A stretch of 64,000 bases of DNA from assembly GCA_934591635.1 (NCBI GenBank), contig CAKTPI010000001.1, positions 62,001-126,000 on the forward strand. Reading direction: 5' to 3'. A model generated the notes under the pieces. That model was given only the letters and a program-made list of their open reading frames with translations. It was not told the origin of the DNA and ran no database searches. A program made the position numbers and the translations under genes. The stretch comes from an uncultured Oscillospiraceae bacterium. Its GTDB lineage: Bacteria > Bacillota > Clostridia > Oscillospirales > Oscillospiraceae. The stretch's first letter is position 1. The number at the start of each line of letters is the position of its first letter. Below, piece after piece: positions 7,853-16,026 of the stretch.

Positions 7853-9376
7853 ATGGCAGACTACGTAATCGAGATGCTGAACATCACCAAAGAATTTCCG
7901 GGCATCAAGGCCAATGACGATGTGACCCTCCAGCTGCGGCGGGGGGAAATTCATGCGTTGCTGGGCGAAAACGGTGCCGGTAAATCCACATTGATGAGTG
8001 TTCTGTTCGGCTTGTACCAACCGGAGGCCGGTATCATCAAAAAGGATGGCCAGGTTGTAAAAATCAATAACCCCAACGATGCGACCGCACTGCACATTGG
8101 CATGGTGCACCAGCATTTTAAACTGGTGGAGTGCTTTACCGTTCTGGATAATATCATTCTGGGTGCGGAACCGATGAAGGGACTGACTGTTGACCGTAAG
8201 GCGGCCCGGCAGCGGGTGATGGAGCTTTCAGAACGCTATGGCCTGAAGGTTGACCCGGATGCGAAGATCGAGGATATTTCCGTTGGCATGCAGCAGCGGG
8301 TGGAAATCCTGAAAATGCTGTACCGGGATAATGAAATTCTGATTTTTGACGAGCCGACTGCTGTGCTTACGCCGCAGGAAATCGATGAACTGATGGAGAT
8401 CATGCGTTCTTTCAAAAAGGAGGGCAAGTCCATCCTGTTCATCACGCATAAGCTGGCGGAGATCAAGGCGGTAGCGGATCGTTGCTCTGTGCTGCGTAAG
8501 GGTAAGTACATGGGCACAGTGGAGGTGGCCGATACTTCTGTAGAGGAGATGTCCCGCTTGATGGTGGGCCGGGATGTGCAGTTGGTCTCCCAGAAGCAGG
8601 ATAAGACCCCCGGCAAGGTGATCCTCAAGGTGGAGAACATGACGGTTCCCTCCAAGGTACATAACAACAACGCCGTGAAGAATGCTAGCCTGGAGGTAAG
8701 AGAGGGCGAAATCGTGTGTCTGGCCGGTATCGAGGGCAACGGACAGACGGAGTTCGTGTATGCTCTGGCAGGCCTGGAGAAAATGAGCAGCGGTAAAATT
8801 TTTCTCGATGGTAAGGATGTGACTCACGCCTCTATCCGGGAGCGCAATGCCATGGGGCTGTCCCACATTCCGGAGGATCGGCATAAGCACGGCCTGGTGC
8901 TGGATTATACATTGCAAAATAACATGGTGCTCCAACGCTTTCGGGATCCCCAGTTCCAGCATTTCGGCTTCATCCGGGAGGATGCGGTGCGGGAGTATTC
9001 CGATCGACTGGCCGAGCAGTATGATGTCCGCAGCGGCCAGGGTAGCGCCACCATTACCCGCAGCATGTCCGGCGGCAATCAGCAGAAGGCTATTGTTGCC
9101 CGGGAAATTGACCGGGAGCCACAGCTGCTCATTGCCGTTCAGCCCACCCGCGGCCTGGATGTAGGCGCTATCGAGTACATTCACAAGCAGATCATTGCTC
9201 AGCGGGATGCCGGAAAAGCAGTGCTGCTGGTTTCCCTGGAGCTGGACGAGGTGATGAACCTGTCGGATCGTATCCTTGTGATGTACAAGGGTGAGATCGT
9301 GGGCGAGTTCAACCCCAAGACTACCGATGTGCAGACCCTGGGCCTGTACATGGCCGGTGCCAAGCGCGCAGAATAA
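7853..9376 (+). CDS. BMP-system ABC transporter ATPase (NupA-like, double ATPase domain)
   Basis: A 507-residue ATPase with two nucleotide-binding domains in one chain, as in NupA and sugar ABC importers. The first domain has Walker A GENGAGKST and Walker B ILIFDEPTAVLTPQE. The second has GIEGNGQTEF in the Walker A position, MSGGNQQK as signature and LIAVQPTRGLDVGA as Walker B, so the second site is degenerate, as is usual for this family. The start at 7853 is chosen because AGGAG precedes it; an open frame extends upstream to 7793 but would begin inside the promoter. Followed 12 bp later by the first permease. Confidence 0.93.
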   Translation: MADYVIEMLNITKEFPGIKANDDVTLQLRRGEIHALLGENGAGKSTLMSVLFGLYQPEAGIIKKDGQVVKINNPNDATALHIGMVHQHFKLVECFTVLDNIILGAEPMKGLTVDRKAARQRVMELSERYGLKVDPDAKIEDISVGMQQRVEILKMLYRDNEILIFDEPTAVLTPQEIDELMEIMRSFKKEGKSILFITHKLAEIKAVADRCSVLRKGKYMGTVEVADTSVEEMSRLMVGRDVQLVSQKQDKTPGKVILKVENMTVPSKVHNNNAVKNASLEVREGEIVCLAGIEGNGQTEFVYALAGLEKMSSGKIFLDGKDVTHASIRERNAMGLSHIPEDRHKHGLVLDYTLQNNMVLQRFRDPQFQHFGFIREDAVREYSDRLAEQYDVRSGQGSATITRSMSGGNQQKAIVAREIDREPQLLIAVQPTRGLDVGAIEYIHKQIIAQRDAGKAVLLVSLELDEVMNLSDRILVMYKGEIVGEFNPKTTDVQTLGLYMAGAKRAE

Positions 9377-9388
9377 GGAGGAACCGCC

Positions 9389-10582
9389 ATGCTAAAGAAA
9401 AATAAATCTCCCCGCCTGTCGAGCGCGCCCACCGGGCTTGCCAGTCTGCTTGCATCCCTGGTGTGTGTGCTGGCTGGCCTGGTCGTCGGTTTTGTGGTGC
9501 TGCTGATTCTGGGCGGTATTACCATGAGCCAGAGCGGCGATCAGTTCACTTTTGGCAATCTCCTGAAAGTTACCTGGGAGCAGGGCTTCAAGCCTATCCT
9601 CCAGGGCGGCTTTTATTCCAAGGCCAATATGATGGGTATGGCCGTCCGCATGGAGATCCTTCAGGCGGCCCCCCTGATCATGACTGGCCTGTCCGTTGCC
9701 TTTGCCTATAAAACCGGCCTGTTCAATATCGGCGCGGCCGGGCAGTACACCGTGGGCGCATTCATGGCGCTGTATTTCGCCATTGTGCTGAAGATGCCAT
9801 GGTGGGTCTGCCTGATTGCCTCGGCGCTGGGCGGGGCTGTGTGGGGGGCAATTCCCGGCATCTTTAAGGCCTACCTGAATGTCAACGAGGTTATTACGGC
9901 CATCATGTTCAACTGGATCGGTCTGTATGCAGTGAACACCCTGATTTATCAGGGCGGCACCGGCCCCATGTTCAACCTGAAGACCACCAAGACCTTCACC
10001 CTGAAGGAGGCGGCACCCCAGTCCCTGCTTCCGTCTTTTAATGTGACGGTAGGCGGCAAGGATTATTTCGGAAAGATGTTTATGCCTACCATCGGCATCT
10101 TCATTGCCATCGGTGTTGCTATTCTCGTCTGGATTGTCATCAACAAGACGACGTTCGGCTATGAGCTCAAGGCCTGCGGCTTCAATAAAAACGCTGCCCG
10201 CTACGCCGGTATTGACGAGAAGAGGAGCATCGTCCTCTCCATGACCATTGCCGGTGCGCTGGCCGGTCTGGGTGCGGGCCTGTTCTATCTGTCCGGCAGC
10301 AAGGAGTGGGAGCCTCTGGTGTCCACTGCGCTTCCCGCCACTGGCTTTAACGGCATTTCTGTGGCGCTGCTGGCCTCTTCCAATCCTATTGGCTGTATCT
10401 TCTCGGCCATCTTCATTGCCCACATTACGGTAGGCGGCGGCTTCATGACGGCCAAGCTGTTCCCCAGCGAGGTGTCGGATATTATTTCCGGCGTGGTCAT
10501 CTACCTGTGCGCGTTCAGCCTGCTGTTTAAGTTTGGAATTCTCAAGCTGTTTACCCGTAAGAGAAAGGGGGAGAAAACCTAA
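9389..10582 (+). CDS. Nucleoside ABC transporter permease 1 (NupP-like)
   Basis: A 397-residue inner-membrane subunit of the BPD_transp_2 family with about 9-10 hydrophobic segments. Typical motifs are AFAYKTGLFNIGAAGQYTVGAF and NVNEVITAIMFNWIGLY near the middle. The C-terminus is basic (TRKRKGEK) and cytoplasmic. Ribosome binding site aaggagg lies 8 bp before the ATG. The stop and the next start share one base (TAATG), which argues for coupled, equimolar translation with permease 2. Confidence 0.93.
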   Translation: MLKKNKSPRLSSAPTGLASLLASLVCVLAGLVVGFVVLLILGGITMSQSGDQFTFGNLLKVTWEQGFKPILQGGFYSKANMMGMAVRMEILQAAPLIMTGLSVAFAYKTGLFNIGAAGQYTVGAFMALYFAIVLKMPWWVCLIASALGGAVWGAIPGIFKAYLNVNEVITAIMFNWIGLYAVNTLIYQGGTGPMFNLKTTKTFTLKEAAPQSLLPSFNVTVGGKDYFGKMFMPTIGIFIAIGVAILVWIVINKTTFGYELKACGFNKNAARYAGIDEKRSIVLSMTIAGALAGLGAGLFYLSGSKEWEPLVSTALPATGFNGISVALLASSNPIGCIFSAIFIAHITVGGGFMTAKLFPSEVSDIISGVVIYLCAFSLLFKFGILKLFTRKRKGEKT

Positions 10583-11529
10583 TGTGGCTTCTGCTGAAAT
10601 ATACGCTGCTGTATGCGGCAGTGCTGACCCTGGTTGCGTTGGGCGGCATGTTCTCTGAGCGTTCCGGTGTAATCAATATTGCATTGGAGGGCATTATGGT
10701 CATTGGCGGTCTGATGGGCGTTGTCACCATCAATCTGCTCAATGCCTGGGGGGTGCCGGTGTTCCTGGCTGTCATTGTGGCGGTGCTGTCCTCAGCGCTG
10801 GCGGGCCTCCTGTATTCCTCCCTGTTGGCGTTTTCTGCCATCAACCTGAAGGCAGATCAGACCATCGGCGGTACGGCGCTGAATCTGCTGGCAACGGCCC
10901 TTGCCATGGTCATTGCCAAACGCATCAATGGTTCGGATTCCCCGAAGATTGTCTATTCCACCAATACCAACGCCAGTTTCAACAGCGCCAATTTCTCTTT
11001 CCAGGTGGGGCCCCTGACGCTCAACTGGTTCCTCCTGGTGACAGTAGTGTGTCTGGCGGTTGCATGGTTCATTCTGTACCGCAGCCGGTTCGGCATGCGG
11101 CTGATGGCCTGCGGTGAACACCCCCAGGCAGCGGACTCCGTGGGCATCAACGTTTACAAGATGCGCTGGGCCGGCGTGCTTATGTCCGGTGCCCTGGGCG
11201 GCATTGGCGGCATGGCTTATATTGTCCCTGCTGTTGGTGAGTGGAATTTCGAAATGGGCGTGGCCGGCATGGGCTTCCTTGCACTGGCAGTTATGATCTT
11301 TGGCCAGTGGAAGCCGCTGAATATTGCAGCGGCGGCCCTGTTCTTTGCGGTGTTCCGCGCCATGGCCAATATCTATGATTCCTTCAGTTTCCTGGCAAAG
11401 CTGGGTTGGCCCAAGGAAATTTATAATATGATGCCCTTTGTGGCTTCTATGATTGTGCTGGCTTTCACCTCTAAAAGCTCTCGCGCACCCAAGGCTGAGG
11501 GTGTTCCTTACGACAAGGGAAGCCGTTAA
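10582..11529 (+). CDS. Nucleoside ABC transporter permease 2 (NupQ-like)
   Basis: A 315-residue second membrane subunit with about 8-9 hydrophobic helices. The N-terminus ALGGMFSERSGVINIALEGIM is diagnostic of the second BMP-system permease, and the RSRFGMRLMACGEHPQAADSVGI loop is the coupling region for the ATPase. Start overlaps the previous stop (TAATG). The set of binding protein, double ATPase and two permeases is complete, so the system should import purine or pyrimidine nucleosides; the exact base is not determinable here. Confidence 0.93.
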   Translation: MWLLLKYTLLYAAVLTLVALGGMFSERSGVINIALEGIMVIGGLMGVVTINLLNAWGVPVFLAVIVAVLSSALAGLLYSSLLAFSAINLKADQTIGGTALNLLATALAMVIAKRINGSDSPKIVYSTNTNASFNSANFSFQVGPLTLNWFLLVTVVCLAVAWFILYRSRFGMRLMACGEHPQAADSVGINVYKMRWAGVLMSGALGGIGGMAYIVPAVGEWNFEMGVAGMGFLALAVMIFGQWKPLNIAAAALFFAVFRAMANIYDSFSFLAKLGWPKEIYNMMPFVASMIVLAFTSKSSRAPKAEGVPYDKGSR

Positions 11530-11551
11530 AAAAGCAAAATCCGATAATACG

Positions 11552-11590
11552 GTCTGCACTCCGCGTCATGCGGAGTGCAGACTGCTTTTT
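11552..11590 (+). terminator. Terminator of the nucleoside transporter operon
   Basis: Perfect 13-bp stem gtctgcactccgc / gcggagtgcagac with loop gtcat, then TGCTTTTT. Confidence 0.88.
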
Positions 11591-11642
11591 ACATCATGAA
11601 ATTGTAAAATATCCGAGAAAAACATTAAATTTGCGAATTCTA

Positions 11643-11671
11643 TTGACAAAAAATGGGAAATGCGCTATACT
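11643..11671 (+). promoter_or_regulatory. Strong promoter upstream of the GNAT/phosphatase gene
   Basis: Consensus TTGACA (11643-11648), 17-bp spacer, TATACT (11666-11671). The start codon lies ~120 bp further on, so the transcript has a long leader. Confidence 0.85.
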
Positions 11672-11797
11672 CGGATAAACGTTTCGCAACGACGTTGCAG
11701 GGACAGAAGCGGTTTCTAAGGTGTGCAAAGATTGCACTGGAATTGCTGCTGTAAAATACGCAGGAGAGGAACGATGAAATGAGAGAAGAGGAGATCT
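11672..11797 (+). other. Structured ~120-nt leader with mini-ORFs
   Basis: Two short hairpins can be drawn: GCAAC/GTTGC (around 11685-11700) and GTGCAA/TTGCAC (around 11721-11737). Near its end a Shine-Dalgarno-like gcaggagagg precedes a two-codon frame ATG-AAA-TGA (11774-11782). This overlaps a nine-residue frame (11779-11808) that runs past the real start. No known riboswitch signature was recognised. Confidence 0.35.
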
Positions 11798-12916
11798 ATG
11801 AACATTAAGCTTGTAAAGCTTACCCCGGAATATCGCCCGCAATTGGAGGATATGATGGAGGAGTGGCTGGCTGCTGAGCAGAATTTTGCGCCCTATGCCA
11901 TTCGGAAAAATGACTATCGGGATTTTGAAAATTATCTTGCCAATCTGGAATTAAAGGAGGCGAGGGACGGCCTTGTGCCGGACTCTGTGTTCTTCTGCCT
12001 GGATTTGGACCGGAATATCTTTGTGGGTGCGGTGAATATCCGCCATTATCTGAACGAGTATCTGCTGCAATTCGGCGGCCACATCGGCGACGGCGTCCGC
12101 CCCAGCGAGCGCCGCAAGGGCTATGCCACGGCCATGATTCGCCTTGCCCTGGAGGAGTGCCGTAAGCTGGGCATCCAAAGGGTGCTGATGACCTGCGACA
12201 AAAATAACATCGGCTCCGCCAAGTCCATCAGGAACAACGGCGGCGTGCTGGAAAATGAAGTGATGGACGAGGACGGCGTTTGGGAGCAGCGCTACTGGAT
12301 TGATTTGGCGCAAATTCCGCCTTTGACCACCGTCTATTTCGTCCGGCACTGCCAGTCGGACTTTTCCCACCGGGATGACCGCACCCGGCCCCTGACAGCG
12401 CAGGGCATGGCAGATGCCGTGGAGGTTGCCCGGGTGCTGCGAGATGTCCCCATTGATGCCTTTTATTGCAGCCCCTACCGCCGCAGCCTGGATACCATTA
12501 CGCTGGCGGCGCAGGGGCACGGCCTGCCCATCCGGACGGATGAGCGTCTGCGGGAACGGCAGAGCGGCGAGGGAGGCAATGCCGGGTTCAAGGACGCGGG
12601 AAATACGCCCCTGCGTCAGCGCTGGCAGGATTTTTCCTGGTGCGAGCCGGGGGGAGAGACGCTGGGTCAGACTCAGAAAAGGAATGTGGAAGCCCTGGAG
12701 GCGCTTTTGGCAGACAATCCCGGGAAGACCCTTGCGGTTGGCACCCACGGCACGGCGCTGAGTACCATCCTGAATTTCTACCGTCCGGGCTTCGGCTGTG
12801 AGGATTTTCTGCGCATTGTAGACTGGATGCCGTACATCGTCTGCCTGACCTTTGATGGCCAGCGCCTGCTCCGGTTTGAAGAAGTATTCCATATTGAACA
12901 TCCATATATGAAATGA
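11798..12916 (+). CDS. GNAT acetyltransferase fused to a histidine phosphatase
   Basis: A 372-residue two-domain protein. Residues ~1-170 are a GNAT N-acetyltransferase, with the acetyl-CoA loop in RPSERRKGYATAM (101-113) and the MTCDKNNIGSAKSIRNNGG strand-helix. Residues ~176-372 are a phosphoglycerate-mutase-type histidine phosphatase, with VRHCQSD at 182-188, the substrate loop YCSPYRRSLDT and the second histidine in GTHGTA (His317). The usual RHG is RHC here; the phosphoryl-accepting histidine (His184) is kept. Ribosome binding site gaggag. The ABC pair downstream starts 9 bp later, so these genes may be co-transcribed. Substrates unknown. Confidence 0.88.
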   Translation: MNIKLVKLTPEYRPQLEDMMEEWLAAEQNFAPYAIRKNDYRDFENYLANLELKEARDGLVPDSVFFCLDLDRNIFVGAVNIRHYLNEYLLQFGGHIGDGVRPSERRKGYATAMIRLALEECRKLGIQRVLMTCDKNNIGSAKSIRNNGGVLENEVMDEDGVWEQRYWIDLAQIPPLTTVYFVRHCQSDFSHRDDRTRPLTAQGMADAVEVARVLRDVPIDAFYCSPYRRSLDTITLAAQGHGLPIRTDERLRERQSGEGGNAGFKDAGNTPLRQRWQDFSWCEPGGETLGQTQKRNVEALEALLADNPGKTLAVGTHGTALSTILNFYRPGFGCEDFLRIVDWMPYIVCLTFDGQRLLRFEEVFHIEHPYMK

Positions 12917-12925
12917 GGGAAAATT

Positions 12926-13630
12926 ATGCTGAAAATTGACCATTTTACCAAAACCTACGGCGATAAAAAAGCGGTGGACGACCTGACCCTGCACATCCGG
13001 CGGGGGGAGATTTACGGTTTCATCGGCCATAACGGCGCGGGTAAGACAACGACCCTGAAAAGTGTAGCCGGTATCATGCAGTTTGACAGCGGTGAGATTC
13101 TGATCGATGGGGTGTCCATCAGGACAGATCCCTTGACATGCAAGAAAAAGATGGCCTATATCCCGGATAATCCCGACCTGTACGAGTTTATGACCGGCAT
13201 GCAGTACTTAAATTTCATCAGTGATATCTTCGGTATCCCGGCGCAGGAGCGTCCCCAGCGGATTCAGAGTCTGGCGGAGACCTTTGAAATTGCCGGAGAC
13301 CTGTCCCAGCCTATCAATGCCTATTCCCACGGTATGAAGCAGAAGTTGGCTATTATTTCCGCGTGGATTCACGAACCCCAGCTGATTCTCATGGACGAGC
13401 CCTTTGTGGGGCTGGACCCCAAGGCCTCCCATATTCTCAAGGGGATGATGCGGGACGTCTGCAACCGGGGCGGCGCCATTTTCTTCTCCACCCATGTGCT
13501 GGAGGTGGCGGAAAAGCTCTGCGACAAGGTTGCCATCATCAAGGGCGGCAAGCTCATTCGTTCCGGCACCATGGAGGAAGTAAAGGGTGATACCAGTCTG
13601 GAATCCGTGTTTCTGGAGCTGGAGGGCTGA
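12926..13630 (+). CDS. ABC transporter ATP-binding protein
   Basis: Cytoplasmic ATPase of 234 residues from the ABC-2/CcmA-like exporter class. Walker A is GHNGAGKTT, signature YSHGMKQKLA (the Tyr-Ser-His-Gly variant common in this class), Walker B LILMDEPFVGLD, and switch STHVLEVAEKLCD. It is linked to the large permease gene 2 bp downstream and may be part of one operon with the GNAT/phosphatase gene. The exported substrate is unknown. Confidence 0.92.
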   Translation: MLKIDHFTKTYGDKKAVDDLTLHIRRGEIYGFIGHNGAGKTTTLKSVAGIMQFDSGEILIDGVSIRTDPLTCKKKMAYIPDNPDLYEFMTGMQYLNFISDIFGIPAQERPQRIQSLAETFEIAGDLSQPINAYSHGMKQKLAIISAWIHEPQLILMDEPFVGLDPKASHILKGMMRDVCNRGGAIFFSTHVLEVAEKLCDKVAIIKGGKLIRSGTMEEVKGDTSLESVFLELEG

Positions 13631-13632
13631 TT

Positions 13633-15234
13633 ATGCTGAAAACCCTCATTAAGAAGCAATACATGGAGTGCTTCCGTTCCTATTTTATCAATCGGAAGAC
13701 CGGCAAGCGCAGAAGCAAGGGCGGTATTATTGGCATGTTTGCAATGTTTGCCTGCCTGATGCTGTTCCTGTGCATCATGTTTTTCGGCCTGTCCTATCTG
13801 ATGGGCGGGCAGCTGTTTGAAGCCGGAATGGGGTGGCTTTTCTATGTGCTGATAGGGAGCCTTGCCGTGATGTTCGGCGTGTTTGGCAGCGTGTTCAATA
13901 CTTATGCTACGCTGTATCTGGCGAAGGATAATGAGCTGCTGTTATCCATGCCCATTCCGCCGTCTAAAATCCTGATGACCCGGATGTCCCTGGTATATGG
14001 CCTGAGCCTGCTGTACAGCGGCTGCATCTGGCTTCCGGCCATGGTGTATGGTTGGATTTTCGGCACTGTAACGTCCCTTGCGGTGGTGTTCCAGGTGCTG
14101 CTGCTTCCAGTCATTGCACTGTTTGACACAGTAGTCACCTGCGTGCTTGGCTGGGCTGTGGCATTGGTGGCAAGCCGGATTAAAAACAAGAGCTTTATTG
14201 TCATGCTGGCTTCTCTGGTGTTCTTTGGTCTGTATTACTATGTGTGCTTCAATATGATGGGCATGCTGGAAAAGCTGCTGATGAACGCCGAAGCGGTGGG
14301 CCAGGGCATCCGCATCTGGGCCAATATCCTGTATCAGCTGGGCATGGCCGCAGATGGCAGTATCAGCGCAATGCTGATCTTCTCCAGCGTGTCTCTGGTG
14401 CTGTTTGGTATCTGCCTGGGAGTGCTGTCCCATACCTTTCTGCGCATTACCATTCGGACGCAGACTGGGCCCAAGCGGGTGGAGAAGATTTCGGTTAAGT
14501 CAGGCAGCGCGCAGGAGGCACTGCGCAGCCGGGAGCTGCGCCGGTTTCTCGGCAGCCCCACATATATGCTCAACTGCGGTCTTGGCGTGGTGCTGCTGAT
14601 CCTGATGGCTGGCTTTGCTATTATCAAGCGGGATACCATGGCGGAGCTGATTTCCGGTGCTGCGGCTGCATTGCCGGTCATCCATGATCTGCTGTCCTTG
14701 GTCGTGGTGGTGATGGTTGGCTTCTGCGTGGGCATGAATGCGGTCACAGCTCCGTCCGTCTCCTTAGAGGGAAAGAATCTATGGATTGTCCAATCCCTGC
14801 CGGTAACCGGTAAAATGGTGCTGCGGGCCAAGTTGAGCCTGGGCCTGCGGGTGAATCTGGTGCCTGGTATGCTGGCTGCGGCAATTCTCAGTTGGTGCAT
14901 TGGCCTGCCGGTGAAAACGGCGGCGTTCTGCGTGCTGCTCTTGATGGCCATGACCTGGTTTTTCAGCGCCGGCGATTTGATGCTGGGGGTTCTGCGGCCT
15001 GACCTACAATGGACAAGCGAGAGCATGCCCATCAAACAGAGCCTGAACGTGGCGCTTGCCGTCCTGGCTGCTTTTTTGCTGCCCATCCTCATTGCGGCAC
15101 TGGGATATCTGACCCGGGAGCTGATGGCGGCGGACGCCTTTCTTGCCGCAGCGGCTGTGGTGCTGGCGCTGCTTTCTGCCGCAATCACCCATTGGCTGGA
15201 TACCAAGGGCGCCAAGAGATTTGAAGCACTGTAA
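13633..15234 (+). CDS. Large ABC exporter permease
   Basis: A 533-residue polytopic membrane protein, roughly 12 hydrophobic segments, with a basic N-terminus (YFINRKTGKRRSKGG) in the cytoplasm and a central cytoplasmic loop around residues 280-310 (KRVEKISVKSGSAQEAL). It is partner of the preceding ATPase, with its ribosome binding site inside that gene's end. This size class of putative ABC exporter subunits is widespread in Clostridia without assigned substrate. The reading frame is intact. Confidence 0.85.
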   Translation: MLKTLIKKQYMECFRSYFINRKTGKRRSKGGIIGMFAMFACLMLFLCIMFFGLSYLMGGQLFEAGMGWLFYVLIGSLAVMFGVFGSVFNTYATLYLAKDNELLLSMPIPPSKILMTRMSLVYGLSLLYSGCIWLPAMVYGWIFGTVTSLAVVFQVLLLPVIALFDTVVTCVLGWAVALVASRIKNKSFIVMLASLVFFGLYYYVCFNMMGMLEKLLMNAEAVGQGIRIWANILYQLGMAADGSISAMLIFSSVSLVLFGICLGVLSHTFLRITIRTQTGPKRVEKISVKSGSAQEALRSRELRRFLGSPTYMLNCGLGVVLLILMAGFAIIKRDTMAELISGAAAALPVIHDLLSLVVVVMVGFCVGMNAVTAPSVSLEGKNLWIVQSLPVTGKMVLRAKLSLGLRVNLVPGMLAAAILSWCIGLPVKTAAFCVLLLMAMTWFFSAGDLMLGVLRPDLQWTSESMPIKQSLNVALAVLAAFLLPILIAALGYLTRELMAADAFLAAAAVVLALLSAAITHWLDTKGAKRFEAL

Positions 15235-15240
15235 GAGATG

Positions 15241-15273
15241 CTCCGCAGGCATATTCCAAATATGTCTGCGGAG
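15241..15273 (+). terminator. Possible weak terminator
   Basis: Hairpin with arms ctccgcag and ctgcggag extended by gcatat/atatgt. There is no clean T-tract after it (GTGTATCCTATTTTCC), so termination may be partial. Confidence 0.45.
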
Positions 15274-15291
15274 GTGTATCCTATTTTCCTC

Positions 15292-15320
15292 TTGACAGAG
15301 GGATGCAAATAGGGTATACT
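15292..15320 (+). promoter_or_regulatory. Promoter of the preQ1-controlled queT transcript
   Basis: Consensus TTGACA (15292-15297), 17-bp spacer, TATACT (15315-15320). The riboswitch starts about 12 nt after the expected transcription start. Confidence 0.88.
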
Positions 15321-15338
15321 GTCCCTCGTAATTTCATA

Positions 15339-15378
15339 GGACAGTTCGTGACCATCCTGTCGGTAAACAAAACTAGGA
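15339..15378 (+). promoter_or_regulatory. PreQ1-I riboswitch aptamer
   Basis: The small aptamer is readable directly. P1 is GACAG (15340-15344) with CTGTC (15357-15361), enclosing the loop TTCGTGACCATC. The A-rich tail GGTAAACAAAACTAGGA (15362-15378) is the class I hallmark, close to the Thermoanaerobacter tengcongensis tail AACAAAACAAGG. The tail's GG can pair with CC in the loop to form the pseudoknot. Its position before a QueT gene fits the known role of sensing the queuosine precursor preQ1. A covariance-model search would settle it. Confidence 0.85.
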
Positions 15379-15385
15379 CTTTTTT

Positions 15386-15414
15386 AGATGGGCGCTTTTT
15401 GCGCCCATCTTTTG
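15386..15414 (+). terminator. First riboswitch-linked terminator hairpin
   Basis: Perfect 10-bp stem agatgggcgc / gcgcccatct with loop TTTTT, followed by TTTG. It sits 8 nt after the aptamer. Confidence 0.7.
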
Positions 15415-15417
15415 TTG

Positions 15418-15446
15418 ATGCGGTCACGTCCTGTGACCGCATTTTT
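15418..15446 (+). terminator. Second hairpin before the queT ribosome binding site
   Basis: Perfect 10-bp stem atgcggtcac / gtgaccgcat with loop GTCCT, followed by TTTT and then AAGGAG. Its 5' arm plus loop can pair with aptamer segments GTGACC (15348-15353) and AGGAC (15375-15379), so it may be the switching element. Confidence 0.65.
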
Positions 15447-15461
15447 GATAAGGAGAACAAG

Positions 15462-15983
15462 ATGAAAAACACCACCCGTAACACCCGTTTTCTTACCCAG
15501 GCCGCCGTCATTGCGGCGCTGAACACCGTGCTGACCTATGCCCAGTACCTGTTGTGGCCGGAGTCCACCTCTATGGCTGTTCAGGTGCGCATCAGCGAGG
15601 CAATGCTGGTGCTGGCCTTTTTTACCCCGGCAGCTGTGCCTGGTATGACCCTGGGCTGCCTGCTGTTTAACCTCACCTATGCCGGAACCCTGCCCCTTGA
15701 CTGGCTGGTGGGTACCCTTGCTACCTTCCTGGCAGTAGAGGGTATGTGGTTGACCCGGAAGATCACCGTTAAGGGATATCCGGTGCTGGGTATGCTGCTG
15801 CCTGCGGTGACCAATGCCATTTTGGTTGGCTGGGAGCTTACTGCCTATATTGGCGAGGCCAGCTTCTGGTATAATGCCCTGTTTGTGGCACTGGGAGAGT
15901 TGATCGCCCTGTTCGTAGTGGGCACGGTTCTGTTTTACGCCATCCGTTCCCGGAAACTGGATAAAAAGGTATTTACCCTCTGA
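15462..15983 (+). CDS. queT: QueT-family queuosine-precursor ECF transporter S component
   Basis: Substrate-binding membrane subunit of an energy-coupling factor transporter, 173 residues with about 5-6 hydrophobic helices. QueT features are the N-terminal FLTQAAVIAALNTVLTYAQY, VQVRISEAMLVLAFFTPAAVPG and ..NAILVGWELTAYIGEASFWYN. It takes up preQ1/preQ0-type queuosine precursors and must borrow EcfA/EcfA'/EcfT from elsewhere in the genome, as none are in the window. The start is the ATG after AAGGAG; a longer open frame upstream would run through the riboswitch. Regulation by the preQ1 aptamer confirms the annotation. Confidence 0.92.
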   Translation: MKNTTRNTRFLTQAAVIAALNTVLTYAQYLLWPESTSMAVQVRISEAMLVLAFFTPAAVPGMTLGCLLFNLTYAGTLPLDWLVGTLATFLAVEGMWLTRKITVKGYPVLGMLLPAVTNAILVGWELTAYIGEASFWYNALFVALGELIALFVVGTVLFYAIRSRKLDKKVFTL

Positions 15984-15989
15984 TAACGC

Positions 15990-16026
15990 AATTTTCCCCG
16001 GCCCAAAAGAGCCGGGGGAAAATTTT
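15990..16026. terminator. Bidirectional terminator between queT and the zinc-ribbon gene
   Basis: Stem attttccccggc / gccgggggaaaat with loop CCAAAAGA, flanked by A and T runs on both sides. It serves both convergent genes and includes the minus-strand stop region. Confidence 0.82.

Noticed and set aside
11672..11797. T-box or guanidine riboswitch in the GNAT gene leader
   Set aside because: The T-box sequence AGGGTGGNACCGCG and the guanidine-I conserved blocks are absent.
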